A stretch of DNA of 5,086 nt from Hyphomicrobiales bacterium (GTDB taxonomy: Bacteria > Pseudomonadota > Alphaproteobacteria > Rhodobacterales > Rhodobacteraceae): positions 1 to 5,086 of the forward strand of contig PWLT01000279.1 in NCBI GenBank assembly GCA_003558415.1. The letters are read 5' to 3'. Of the stretch, positions 1 through 5,086 are shown piece after piece; positions within the stretch are counted from its first letter, which is position 1; the number at the start of each line of letters is the position of its first letter. The position numbers and the translations under genes were made by a program. The notes under the pieces are model-generated. The model did not search any database. It was not told the DNA's origin and was given only the letters and a program-made list of their open reading frames with translations.

Positions 1-743
1 CCTTTGCGCGGAAGGCGTTCGAGAAGCAGGGCATGACCATCATGGCCGGCGCCAAGGTCGCCAAGCTCGATCGCGGCAAGGACAAGGTCACGGCCCATAT
101 CGAACGGGGCGGCAAGACCGAGACGCGCGACTTCGACACCGTGATCTCGGCGGTGGGCATCATCGCCAATACCGAGAGGCTGGGCCTTGAGAAGCTGGGC
201 GTTAAGGTCGAGCGCGGTTTCGTCGTCACGGATGAATATTGCCGCACCGGTGTCGAGGGCGTCTATGCCATCGGCGATCTGACCAACGGGCCGTGGCTGG
301 CGCACAAGGCCAGCCATGAGGGCGTGATGGTGGCCGAGCTGATCGCGGGCGGGCATCCGCACGCCGTCGATCCCGACTCGATCGCCGGGTGCACCTATTG
401 CCACCCGCAGGTGGCCAGCGTCGGGCTGACCGAGGCGCAGGCGAAGGAGAAGGGCCACAAGATCAAGGTCGGTCGCTTCCCCTTCATCGGCAATGGCAAG
501 GCGATCGCGCTGGGCGAATCCGAGGGGCTGATCAAGACCGTGTTCGACGCTGCCACCGGCGAGCTTCTGGGCGCGCATATGGTGGGCGCCGAGGTCACGG
601 AGCTGATCCAGGGCTATGTGGTGGGCCGCACTCTGGAGACGACCGAGGTGGAGCTGATGAACTCCGTGTTCCCGCATCCCACGCTGAGCGAGATGATGCA
701 CGAATCGGTGCTCGACGCCTACGGGCGCGCGCTGCATTTCTAG
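1..743 (+). CDS. lpdA: Dihydrolipoyl dehydrogenase (E3), C-terminal half, 5'-truncated by window edge
   Basis: This FAD-dependent flavoprotein reoxidises dihydrolipoamide with NAD+ as the E3 subunit of 2-oxoacid dehydrogenase complexes in the cytoplasm. The reading frame is open from base 3, so about 246 residues of a protein normally near 460-470 are present. The FAD GxGxxG motif, the CxxxxC redox disulfide and the start codon lie outside the window. Visible signatures are the end of the NAD-binding domain (DTVISAVGIIANTERLGLE), the second FAD motif (VEGVYAIGD, Asp codon at 276-278), and the dimerisation domain from about base 390 (CTYCHPQVASVGLTEAQA). The catalytic motif HPTLSE carries the active-site His at 675-677 and its partner Glu at 690-692. 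The tail MMHESVLDAYGRALHF fits alphaproteobacterial LpdA. The TAG stop (741-743) lies inside the left arm of an intergenic repeat. The gene converges on phoB and has no functional tie to it. Other pyridine nucleotide-disulfide oxidoreductases are unlikely given the HPTLSE context. Which complex it serves cannot be told, because neighbours are missing. Confidence 0.95.
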   Translation, partial: FARKAFEKQGMTIMAGAKVAKLDRGKDKVTAHIERGGKTETRDFDTVISAVGIIANTERLGLEKLGVKVERGFVVTDEYCRTGVEGVYAIGDLTNGPWLAHKASHEGVMVAELIAGGHPHAVDPDSIAGCTYCHPQVASVGLTEAQAKEKGHKIKVGRFPFIGNGKAIALGESEGLIKTVFDAATGELLGAHMVGAEVTELIQGYVVGRTLETTEVELMNSVFPHPTLSEMMHESVLDAYGRALHF

Positions 744-772
744 AGCGCGTTGCGCTTGATCGGTTTCACCTC

Positions 773-796
773 GCCCGGGCCGCTCGCGGCCCGGGC
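773..796. repeat. Perfect 11-bp inverted repeat with 2-nt loop
   Basis: Bases 773-783 (GCCCGGGCCGC) are the exact reverse complement of 786-796, separated by TC. On folding, the innermost pairs would open to give a realistic loop. It lies 30 nt after the lpdA stop and could act as a 3'-end stabiliser or terminator-like stem. No T-tract follows on either strand, so a classical intrinsic terminator is not supported. Confidence 0.75.
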
Positions 797-827
797 ATGC
801 GCCCGCCCGCCCCCCAGGCGGGCGCAT
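797..827. repeat. Perfect 11-bp inverted repeat with 9-nt loop
   Basis: Bases 797-807 (ATGCGCCCGCC) pair perfectly with 817-827 around a C-rich loop. It starts at the base after the preceding hairpin, so the two form a tandem stem-loop pair inside the repeat element. There is no downstream T-tract on the plus strand. It may protect the lpdA mRNA 3' end or help stop transcription between the convergent genes; this role is inferred from position. Confidence 0.75.
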
Positions 828-956
828 CCGCGCCCACCTCGGGCGGCCGCATACCCTCTGGTCGGAACTGTATGAGTCCGACTCAACGCAACACGCTATA
901 GCGGCGCGCAGCCGATATGCGGGTCAGCCGCCTGGGGACCACTGTCCTTGCGGCCC

Positions 957-996
957 GCGTTTGATCGGTTTCATCCCGCCTGGGCCGCTCGCGGAC
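957..996 (+). repeat. Second, partial direct copy of the intergenic repeat core
   Basis: Bases 957-996 match 752-791 at 35 of 40 positions by eye, including TTGATCGGTTTCA and GGGCCGCTCGCGG, in the same orientation. The outer AGAGCGCGTT part of the arm is missing to the left. The perfect hairpin of the first copy is broken here (GCGGACC instead of GCGGCCC). This looks like a truncated, decayed copy about 205 bp from the first. Bases 901-956 between the copies hold nothing I recognise. Confidence 0.7.
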
Positions 997-1032
997 CATC
1001 AAGAGTCAGAATGCGCGCAGCGGGAGGAGATA

Positions 1033-1074
1033 CCCGGGCCCAGCGTGTGCTGGACAGGCCGGCAACGGCCCGGG
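1033..1074 (-). terminator. Compound GC-rich hairpin after phoB; possible terminator
   Basis: Bases 1033-1040 (CCCGGGCC) are the exact reverse complement of 1067-1074. An inner CCAGC-GTGT-GCTGG stem-loop sits at 1040-1053. The structure begins 4 nt downstream of the phoB stop, as expected for the end of the minus-strand operon. No run of T follows on the minus strand (GTATCTCCTCC comes next), so it is at best a non-canonical terminator or a 3'-end stabilising structure. Confidence 0.35.
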
Positions 1075-1078
1075 GCAC

Positions 1079-1771
1079 TCACCCCAGCGCGTAGCCCACG
1101 CCGCGCACGGTGCGCAGGGGATCCGCGCCGCCATGTGTGCGCAGCACCTTGCGCAAGCGGCCGATATGCACATCCACGGTACGACTGTCGACATAGATGT
1201 CGCGCCCCCAAACCCGGTCAAGCAGCGCCGCACGGGTCCAGACCTTGCCGGGGCGCTCCATCAGAGCGGCGAGCAGGCGGAACTCTGTCGGGCCGAGATG
1301 CAGCTCCTGCCCGGCGAAATGCACCCGATGCGTGCCGGGGTCGAGCCGGATACCCTCCACCTCCAGCACCTTGCCGGTGCCGGCAGGGCGCAGGCGCCGC
1401 AGATTGGCCTGCACCCGCGCCAGCAGTTCCGAGATCGAGTAGGGTTTGACAATGTAGTCATCGGCCCCGGTATCCAGCCCGCGCACGCGGTCGGGTTCCT
1501 CGCTGCGGGCGGAGACCATGATCACGGCGGCATCGCGCGTATCTGGCCGCGCCTTGAGCTGGCGGCAGACCTCGATGCCCGAAAGCCGCGGCAGCATCCA
1601 GTCGAGCAGGATGAGATCGGGCCCCTGCTCGGACGCGAGCAGCAGCGCCTCCTCGCCATCGGCCGCGGCGGCGACGCGGTATCCGACCGCCTCCAGGTTG
1701 TAGGTGAGCAGATCGCGCTGCGCCGGATCGTCATCCACCACCAGCACCAGCGGCGCCTGAGGCCCCGCCAT
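1079..1771 (-). CDS. phoB: Phosphate regulon response regulator PhoB (OmpR/PhoB family)
   Basis: This cytoplasmic transcription factor is phosphorylated by PhoR under phosphate limitation and then binds Pho boxes to activate pst and other Pho genes. It has 230 residues, close to the usual 229. The receiver domain (about 7-125) has the acidic pocket VVDDDP (Asp13-15), phosphoacceptor Asp57 in LILLDWMLP, Ser87 at the switch position (MVSARSEE) and Lys109 in GADDYIVKP. The C-terminal winged helix (about 132-230) contains LGPTEFRLLAALME and the recognition-helix region SRTVDVHIGRLRKVL, and ends in TVRGVGYAL. LLDWMLP and EEPDRVRGLDTGADDYI are PhoB-like rather than generic OmpR. I chose ATG at 1769-1771 because AGGTGAG lies just upstream and the receiver fold starts directly after it. 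A longer in-frame start at 1870 would run into phoU and add an Arg-rich, non-homologous stretch. It is the last gene of the operon, 4 nt after phoU, and probably translationally coupled to it. Confidence 0.96.
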   Translation of the reverse strand: MAGPQAPLVLVVDDDPAQRDLLTYNLEAVGYRVAAAADGEEALLLASEQGPDLILLDWMLPRLSGIEVCRQLKARPDTRDAAVIMVSARSEEPDRVRGLDTGADDYIVKPYSISELLARVQANLRRLRPAGTGKVLEVEGIRLDPGTHRVHFAGQELHLGPTEFRLLAALMERPGKVWTRAALLDRVWGRDIYVDSRTVDVHIGRLRKVLRTHGGADPLRTVRGVGYALG

Positions 1772-1775
1772 GGTC

Positions 1776-1781
1776 TCACCT
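1776..1781 (-). promoter_or_regulatory. phoB Shine-Dalgarno overlapping the phoU stop codon
   Basis: On the minus strand the sequence reads AGGTGAGACCATG. The ribosome-binding site AGGTGA contains the TGA stop of phoU, and the phoB ATG follows 4 nt after the stop. Ribosomes finishing phoU would sit on the phoB initiation site, which supports translational coupling. This also decides the phoB start. Confidence 0.75.
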
Positions 1782-2516
1782 ATCCCCGCGCGAATCGCGC
1801 GCCACGCCGTCCGGCGATGCCGGCAGCCCGGACGTGGAGAGGCCCTTGACGCGCGCACCCGGCGCCGCACCGGTGGCCACGAACACGATCTGCTCGGCCC
1901 CTTCGGTGACCAGATCGCCCATGCGCTCCACGTTCTTGGCGATGAAGATGTAATGCAGGCAGGCGGTGATCTTGCGCGGATCCTCCATCATGTGGGTGAT
2001 GAATTCGCGAAACAGCGCGTTGGTCATGTTGTCGAGTTCGGCATCGCGCGCGATCACATCCTGCGCCAGCTCGACATCGAGTCGCGCAAAGGCGTCAAGC
2101 ATGTCCTTGAGCATCTGCCCGGCCTGGCGCGCCTGACGCCGCAGTGCCGCGCCGGCCCCCTCGACCGTCGGGCCCTCGACCAGCACGGGGACACGCTTGG
2201 CCATGTTCTTGGCATAGTCGCCCAGGCGCTCCAGCTCGCCGGCCATCTTCATCACCGCGATGACCGCGCGCAGATCGCCTGCCTGGGGCTGGCGCAGCGC
2301 CAGGAGCCGGACCACCTGCTGGTTGATGTCCTCCTCCAGCCCATCGATGATCTCGTCGTCACGCACGACCTGCGCGGCCAGATCCGCGTCGCGCTGCTCC
2401 AGCGCGCGCGAGGCCCGCAGGATCGCCTCCTCGACGCGGCCGCCGAGCGTGAGGACCGACATGCGGACCTTCTCCAGATCGTCGTCGAATGCACTCATGG
2501 TGTGGGGCTTGCTCAT
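1776..2516 (-). CDS. phoU: Phosphate transport system regulator PhoU
   Basis: PhoU is a cytoplasmic all-alpha protein that couples the Pst transporter to PhoR and represses the Pho response when phosphate is plentiful. The 246 residues show two three-helix PhoU repeats (about 10-110 and 120-213). The first carries the canonical metal-cluster segment GELERLGDYAKNMAKR (Glu96, Asp100, Asn104). The second has AKNVERMGDLVTEGAEQ (Glu197, Asp201), where the family usually reads GDHATNIAE, so the His and Asn are replaced by Leu and Glu. About 30 residues after VFVATG (217-246) form a Gly/Ala/Ser/Arg-rich, probably disordered tail that most PhoU proteins lack. I chose the ATG at 2514-2516; AGGAAAGGA lies 11 nt upstream, a rather long spacing, while the internal Met7 has no ribosome-binding site. 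A 79-nt gap after phoR holds a candidate Pho box. Confidence 0.95.
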   Translation of the reverse strand: MSKPHTMSAFDDDLEKVRMSVLTLGGRVEEAILRASRALEQRDADLAAQVVRDDEIIDGLEEDINQQVVRLLALRQPQAGDLRAVIAVMKMAGELERLGDYAKNMAKRVPVLVEGPTVEGAGAALRRQARQAGQMLKDMLDAFARLDVELAQDVIARDAELDNMTNALFREFITHMMEDPRKITACLHYIFIAKNVERMGDLVTEGAEQIVFVATGAAPGARVKGLSTSGLPASPDGVARDSRGDR

Positions 2517-2550
2517 GGCGCGATGCGTCCTTTCCTGTCTCGGCGCCCAA

Positions 2551-2556
2551 TCTGTA
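2551..2556 (-). promoter_or_regulatory. Weak possible -10 element below the Pho box
   Basis: TACAGA on the minus strand lies 8 nt downstream of the candidate Pho box, near where a PhoB-activated promoter would place its -10. It matches the sigma-70 consensus TATAAT at only 3 of 6 positions, so support comes mainly from spacing. If used, transcription would start inside the phoR-phoU gap and produce a phoU-phoB message. Confidence 0.2.
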
Positions 2557-2564
2557 CGCCGCTT

Positions 2565-2582
2565 GTAACCGTTTCATGACAG
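2565..2582 (-). promoter_or_regulatory. Candidate Pho box (PhoB binding site) upstream of phoU
   Basis: Read on the minus strand, the sequence is CTGTCATGAAACGGTTAC. The first 7-mer CTGTCAT matches the Pho box half-site exactly, the 4-nt spacer GAAA is A-rich as in known boxes, and the second 7-mer CGGTTAC matches CTGTCAC at 5 of 7. The 7-4-7 layout and direct-repeat orientation are correct for activating phoU. It starts 14 nt after the phoR stop and ends 48 nt before the phoU ATG. PhoB control of phoU-phoB is inferred. Confidence 0.5.
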
Positions 2583-2595
2583 CGCATGCCGGTTG

Positions 2596-3726
2596 TCACT
2601 CGCATGGAAGCACCACGGTGAAGGCGCTGCCCGAACCGGGGGTGGAGCGCATGACCAGCCGACCACGATGGCGATTGACGATATGCTTGACGATGGCGAG
2701 CCCCAAACCGGTGCCGCCTTTCTCGCGCGCGCGGTCATCATCGACGCGATAGAAGCGCTCGGTCAGCCGGGGCAGGTGAATCGGGTCGATGCCTTCGCCA
2801 TGATCGGTCACACTCACCGCAACCGCGGGCCCGTGCAGCCCCGGATACGAGGCGTGGTGCCGTGTTTCGATGTCGATGCGCCCGCCGGAGCCGCCGTATT
2901 TCAGCGCGTTCTCGATGAGGTTGTGAAACACCTGCGCCAGCTGATCCCGGTCACCGGGCACCGCCACCGGCCCCGGCGGCGCGTCCTGCACCACCTCCAC
3001 CCCGGCCGCATCGAGGCGCGGGCGCAGGGCCGCAAGAGTGGCGCGCAGCACGTCGCCCAGAACGACACGCCCGCGCGGGCGGATCTTCTCGTCGCTTTCG
3101 ACGCGTGACAGCGACAGAAGATCCTGCACCAGCGCGGCCATGCGCTGCGCCTCGCGCGCCATGATGCCCAGAAACCGCTCGCGCGCCTGCGGATCGTCGC
3201 GCGCGCTCTCCTGCAGCGTCTCGATGAAGCCGCTCAGCGTGGTCAGCGGCGAGCGCAGCTCATGGCTGACATTGGCGACGAAATCGCGGCGCTGCTGCTC
3301 GGCCTCCTCGCGGTGGCTGACATCGTGAAAGCTCACCAGAACGCCGCGCAGCCCGGCCTCGGGCGGCAGCACCCGCGCCGACATCTCGTGGATGGCCTCG
3401 GAGCTGGACCCCGAGAAGACCTTACGCGCGGTGACCGGGGCGTCGTTGGCTGCGTGCGGATCATCGAGCCGCGCCAGCACCTGTTGCAGGGCCGCGACCG
3501 GTTCGGGCTGGCGCAGATGCGCGAAGACCTGCGCCCCGGCGATGCGGGGGCCGAACAATTCGCGGGCGACCGGGTTGGCGATCTCGACGCGCTGCTGCGC
3601 GTTGACCAGAAGCACCGGCAAAGGCAACGCCGCCAGCAGGGCCGCGGCACGCGCGCGCGTGGCCGGATCGGGCGCATCCGCCGAGGGGTCCACCCCCTGC
3701 TCGGGCTCCGCGCTCTGGTCGTTCAT
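2596..3726 (-). CDS. phoR: Phosphate regulon sensor histidine kinase PhoR, without membrane segments
   Basis: This kinase autophosphorylates and passes phosphate to PhoB when PhoU/Pst signalling reports starvation. The 376 residues comprise an acidic, Ala/Pro-rich leader (1-25), a PAS domain (about 26-135, with LPLPVLLVNAQQRVEIANP), a HisKA domain with His155 in RRDFVANVSHELRSPLTTL, and a HATPase_c domain. The ATPase shows N box NLIENALKYG (Asn269, Asn273), G1 DHGEG (308-312), F box ERFYRVD and G2 GGTGLGLAIVKH (337-348). FVANVSHELRSPLTTLSGFIETL and the RFYRVD segment are typical of PhoR. No membrane helix precedes the PAS domain; LLAALPLPVLLV is short and belongs to the PAS start. It is therefore predicted soluble and shorter than the roughly 430-residue membrane-anchored E. 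coli protein. I chose the ATG at 3724-3726 because AAGGGA precedes it by 5 nt. The 18-nt gap to pstB implies cotranscription. Its place between pstB and phoU is unusual. Confidence 0.93.
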   Translation of the reverse strand: MNDQSAEPEQGVDPSADAPDPATRARAAALLAALPLPVLLVNAQQRVEIANPVARELFGPRIAGAQVFAHLRQPEPVAALQQVLARLDDPHAANDAPVTARKVFSGSSSEAIHEMSARVLPPEAGLRGVLVSFHDVSHREEAEQQRRDFVANVSHELRSPLTTLSGFIETLQESARDDPQARERFLGIMAREAQRMAALVQDLLSLSRVESDEKIRPRGRVVLGDVLRATLAALRPRLDAAGVEVVQDAPPGPVAVPGDRDQLAQVFHNLIENALKYGGSGGRIDIETRHHASYPGLHGPAVAVSVTDHGEGIDPIHLPRLTERFYRVDDDRAREKGGTGLGLAIVKHIVNRHRGRLVMRSTPGSGSAFTVVLPCE

Positions 3727-3744
3727 GGCGTCCCTTGTCTCCGC

Positions 3745-4578
3745 TCAGCCGAAACGTCCGGTCACATAGTCATCGGTGCGCGCATTGCGCGGATTGGTGA
3801 AGACGGTGTCGGTATCCCCATACTCCACAATGCGGCCAAGATACATGAAACCGGTGTTGTGCGACACGCGCGCCGCCTGGCTCATGGAGTGGGTAACGAT
3901 CACGATGGAGTATTCACCCGCCAGCGCGCTGATCAGGTTCTCGATCTTCGCCGTGGCGATCGGGTCCAGTGCCGAGCAGGGCTCGTCCATCAACAGCACC
4001 TCGGGGTCGGAGGCGACGGCGCGTGCGATGCACAGGCGCTGCTGCTGCCCGCCGGACAGGCCCAGCGCGCTTTGCTGCAGGCGGTCCTTCGCCTCGTCCC
4101 ACAGCGCCGCGGATTGCAGCGCACGCTCGACCGCCTCGTCAAGGACCGATTTCTTCGTCACCCCGTCCACGCGCAGCGGATAGGCGACATTGTCATAGAT
4201 CGACATGGCGAAGGGGTTGGGCTTCTGGAACACCATGCCCATGCGCTTGCGCAGCGCGATCACATCGACGCCGGGGCCGTAGATATCGAAACCATCCGTC
4301 GCGATCCGGCCGCTGATATGCAGATCATCCACCAGGTCGTTCATGCGGTTGAAACTGCGCAGCAGGGTGGACTTTCCGCAGCCCGAGGGGCCGATCAGCG
4401 AAGTGACCATGCCCTTCTGGATCTTGAGGTTCACATCGAACAGCGCCTGCGTGTTGCCATACCAGAGGCTGAAATCCTGCACGTCCAGCACGGTGCCGTC
4501 ACCGCCTTCGCGGACGTGATAGGCGGTCGGCTCGACGGCTGCGGCGGCAGGGTCGGTGATGGTGGCGGTATCGGTCAT
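3745..4578 (-). CDS. pstB: Phosphate ABC transporter ATP-binding protein PstB
   Basis: PstB hydrolyses ATP on the inner membrane face to drive phosphate import through PstC-PstA, and the Pst complex also feeds the PhoU-PhoR signal. All ABC motifs are intact in 277 residues: Walker [10 protein letters not shown] (63-71), Q-loop Gln118 in [18 protein letters not shown], signature LSGGQQQR (174-181), Walker B LLMDEP (195-200) with catalytic Glu199, D-loop SALD and switch His230 in [22 protein letters not shown] and the C-terminal DDYVTGRFG are PstB hallmarks. The N-terminal extension of about 30 residues (Ala-rich, low complexity) before [12 protein letters not shown] makes it longer than the 257-residue E. 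coli protein. The start at ATG 4576-4578 is preceded by CGGAGAC about 5 nt away. It lies 28 nt after pstA and 18 nt before phoR. Confidence 0.97.
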   Translation of the reverse strand: MTDTATITDPAAAAVEPTAYHVREGGDGTVLDVQDFSLWYGNTQALFDVNLKIQKGMVTSLIGPSGCGKSTLLRSFNRMNDLVDDLHISGRIATDGFDIYGPGVDVIALRKRMGMVFQKPNPFAMSIYDNVAYPLRVDGVTKKSVLDEAVERALQSAALWDEAKDRLQQSALGLSGGQQQRLCIARAVASDPEVLLMDEPCSALDPIATAKIENLISALAGEYSIVIVTHSMSQAARVSHNTGFMYLGRIVEYGDTDTVFTNPRNARTDDYVTGRFG

Positions 4579-4606
4579 GGTTGTCTCCGTAATGCGCGGC
4601 GCGGGC

Positions 4607-5086
4607 TCAGAGCGCGCCGGTCGCGTATTTGCGCTTCAGGCGGTTGCGGATGGTAATGGCGGTGGCGTTCATCGCCACGATCAGCGCCAGAAGCAGCAGC
4701 GTGGTCACGAAAACCATCGGCTTGCCCGCCTCCGAGTTGCGCGACTGAAAGCCCACATCGAAGATGTGGAAGCCCAGATGCATGAAGCTGCGATCAAGAT
4801 GGATGAAGGGGTAGAAGCTGTCGATGGGCAGGGCAGGGGCGAGTTTGACCACCCCCACCAGCATCAGTGGCGCGACCTCGCCCGCGCCGCGTGCCATGGC
4901 CAGGATCATGCCGGTCATGATGCCCGGCAGCGCCTTGGGCAGCACGACATAGCGGATGGTCTGCCATTTCGACGCGCCGCAGGCCAGCGAGCCCTCGCGC
5001 ATCGAGCTTGGCACGGCCGCCAGCGCCTCTTCCGTAGCCACAATCACCACGGGAAGGGTAAGCAGCGCCATCGACGGTCGTGATAC
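4607..5086 (-). CDS. pstA: Phosphate ABC transporter permease PstA, C-terminal part, 5'-truncated by window edge
   Basis: PstA is one of the two inner-membrane permease subunits of the high-affinity phosphate importer, partnering PstC and docking PstB. The frame stays open to the right edge, leaving 159 residues; an internal Met at 5069-5071 is not the start. Visible elements are a membrane segment ([17 protein letters not shown]), the cytoplasmic EAA-type coupling loop ([22 protein letters not shown], about 29-50), the following membrane segment containing [16 protein letters not shown], a hydrophilic insertion with [20 protein letters not shown] (about 96-115), a last membrane helix ([21 protein letters not shown]) and a basic end RNRLKRKYA. 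That insertion and the ending resemble the long PstA form I know from Pseudomonas and Vibrio rather than the short E. coli form. The first five residues at the edge (VSRPS) do not look like the usual membrane sequence there. pstB follows after 28 nt. Confidence 0.93.
   Translation of the reverse strand, partial: VSRPSMALLTLPVVIVATEEALAAVPSSMREGSLACGASKWQTIRYVVLPKALPGIMTGMILAMARGAGEVAPLMLVGVVKLAPALPIDSFYPFIHLDRSFMHLGFHIFDVGFQSRNSEAGKPMVFVTTLLLLALIVAMNATAITIRNRLKRKYATGAL

Larger units (their letters stand above)
741..900. repeat. Imperfect palindromic intergenic repeat element (about 160 bp)
   Basis: The left arm (741-769, starting TAGAGCGCGTTGCGCTTGAT) matches the reverse complement of 872-900 at 20 of 29 positions, counted by eye. 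The outer 14 bases are the best conserved (12 of 14). The left arm includes the lpdA stop codon. Between the arms lie two perfect GC-rich hairpins (773-796 and 797-827) and about 45 bp of unremarkable sequence. No ORF of protein-like composition is present. The layout suits a short non-coding interspersed palindrome of the REP/MITE-like kind. The left-arm core resembles repeats I associate with Rhodobacterales intergenic regions, but I could not check this by search. The right boundary is approximate. Confidence 0.6.

Noticed and set aside
773..827. A classical Rho-independent terminator for lpdA
   Set aside because: The stems are strong, but no T-tract follows on the plus strand, so they are reported as hairpins rather than a terminator.
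389..901. A second-frame open reading frame over lpdA and the repeat
   Set aside because: Most of it is out of frame with the clear lpdA coding sequence and the rest is repeat DNA; the Arg/Gly/Ala-rich product is typical of a frame shadow.
871..902. A tiny open frame (MSPTQRNTL) between lpdA and phoB
   Set aside because: It consists of the right arm of the palindromic repeat and has no ribosome-binding site.
961..1449. A plus-strand open frame starting in the second repeat copy
   Set aside because: It begins in repeat sequence, runs antisense into phoB, and is Arg/Ala/Pro-rich without any domain.
1772..1870. A longer phoB with 33 extra N-terminal residues starting at 1870
   Set aside because: The extension lies wholly inside the phoU tail, is Arg-rich and unlike any receiver domain, while the ATG at 1771 has a good AGGTGAG site and gives the normal PhoB length.
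1133..2579. Long plus-strand open frames (1133-1849 and 1770-2579) opposite phoB and phoU
   Set aside because: They are antisense shadows of well-supported genes, with composition typical of reverse-complemented high-GC coding sequence and no plausible ribosome-binding site or family motif.
2593..2599. TTGTCAC on the plus strand at the end of phoR as another Pho box
   Set aside because: It is a single half-site in the opposite orientation, with no second 7-mer at the right distance, and it overlaps the phoR stop codon.
3262..4656. A 464-codon plus-strand open frame across phoR, pstB and the end of pstA
   Set aside because: It lies antisense to genes with intact catalytic motifs, is His/Arg/Gln-rich with no recognisable domain, and is explained by the high G+C content keeping opposite-strand frames open.

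Overview
The window looks like chromosome from a high-GC alphaproteobacterium, most likely Rhodobacterales. Three things support this: the LpdA C-terminus ends in an alphaproteobacterial-type tail (ESVLDAYGRALHF), all genes show strong G/C bias at third codon positions, and the intergenic palindromic repeat (TTGATCGGTTTCA next to AGCGCGTTGCG) resembles interspersed repeats I associate with this group. The species cannot be named from the sequence alone.

Layout. (1) 1-743, plus strand: the C-terminal half of dihydrolipoyl dehydrogenase (lpdA), entering from the left edge. (2) 744-1078: a non-coding convergent gap. It holds an imperfect palindromic repeat element whose left arm includes the lpdA stop codon, two adjacent perfect 11-bp hairpins inside that element, a second partial copy of the repeat in direct orientation, and a GC-rich compound hairpin just after the phoB stop. 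(3) 1079-5086, minus strand: a tightly packed phosphate operon read right to left, pstA (5' end cut by the window edge) - pstB - phoR - phoU - phoB. The gaps are 28, 18, 79 and 4 nt.

How the genes work together. PstA and PstB are the permease and ATPase of the high-affinity phosphate ABC importer; PstS and PstC would be expected beyond the right edge. PhoU is the negative regulator that links transporter state to the sensor kinase PhoR. PhoR phosphorylates PhoB, which binds Pho boxes and activates transcription under phosphate starvation. The only sizeable gap in the operon, between phoR and phoU, contains a sequence that fits a Pho box (7-4-7 layout) in the right orientation, so PhoB may drive phoU-phoB from an internal autoregulated promoter.

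I found no undescribed system. The most interesting points are the candidate internal Pho box, the placement of a membrane-segment-free phoR between pstB and phoU, an altered second metal-cluster motif in PhoU, a PstA C-terminus resembling the long gammaproteobacterial type, and the repeat element abutting lpdA.
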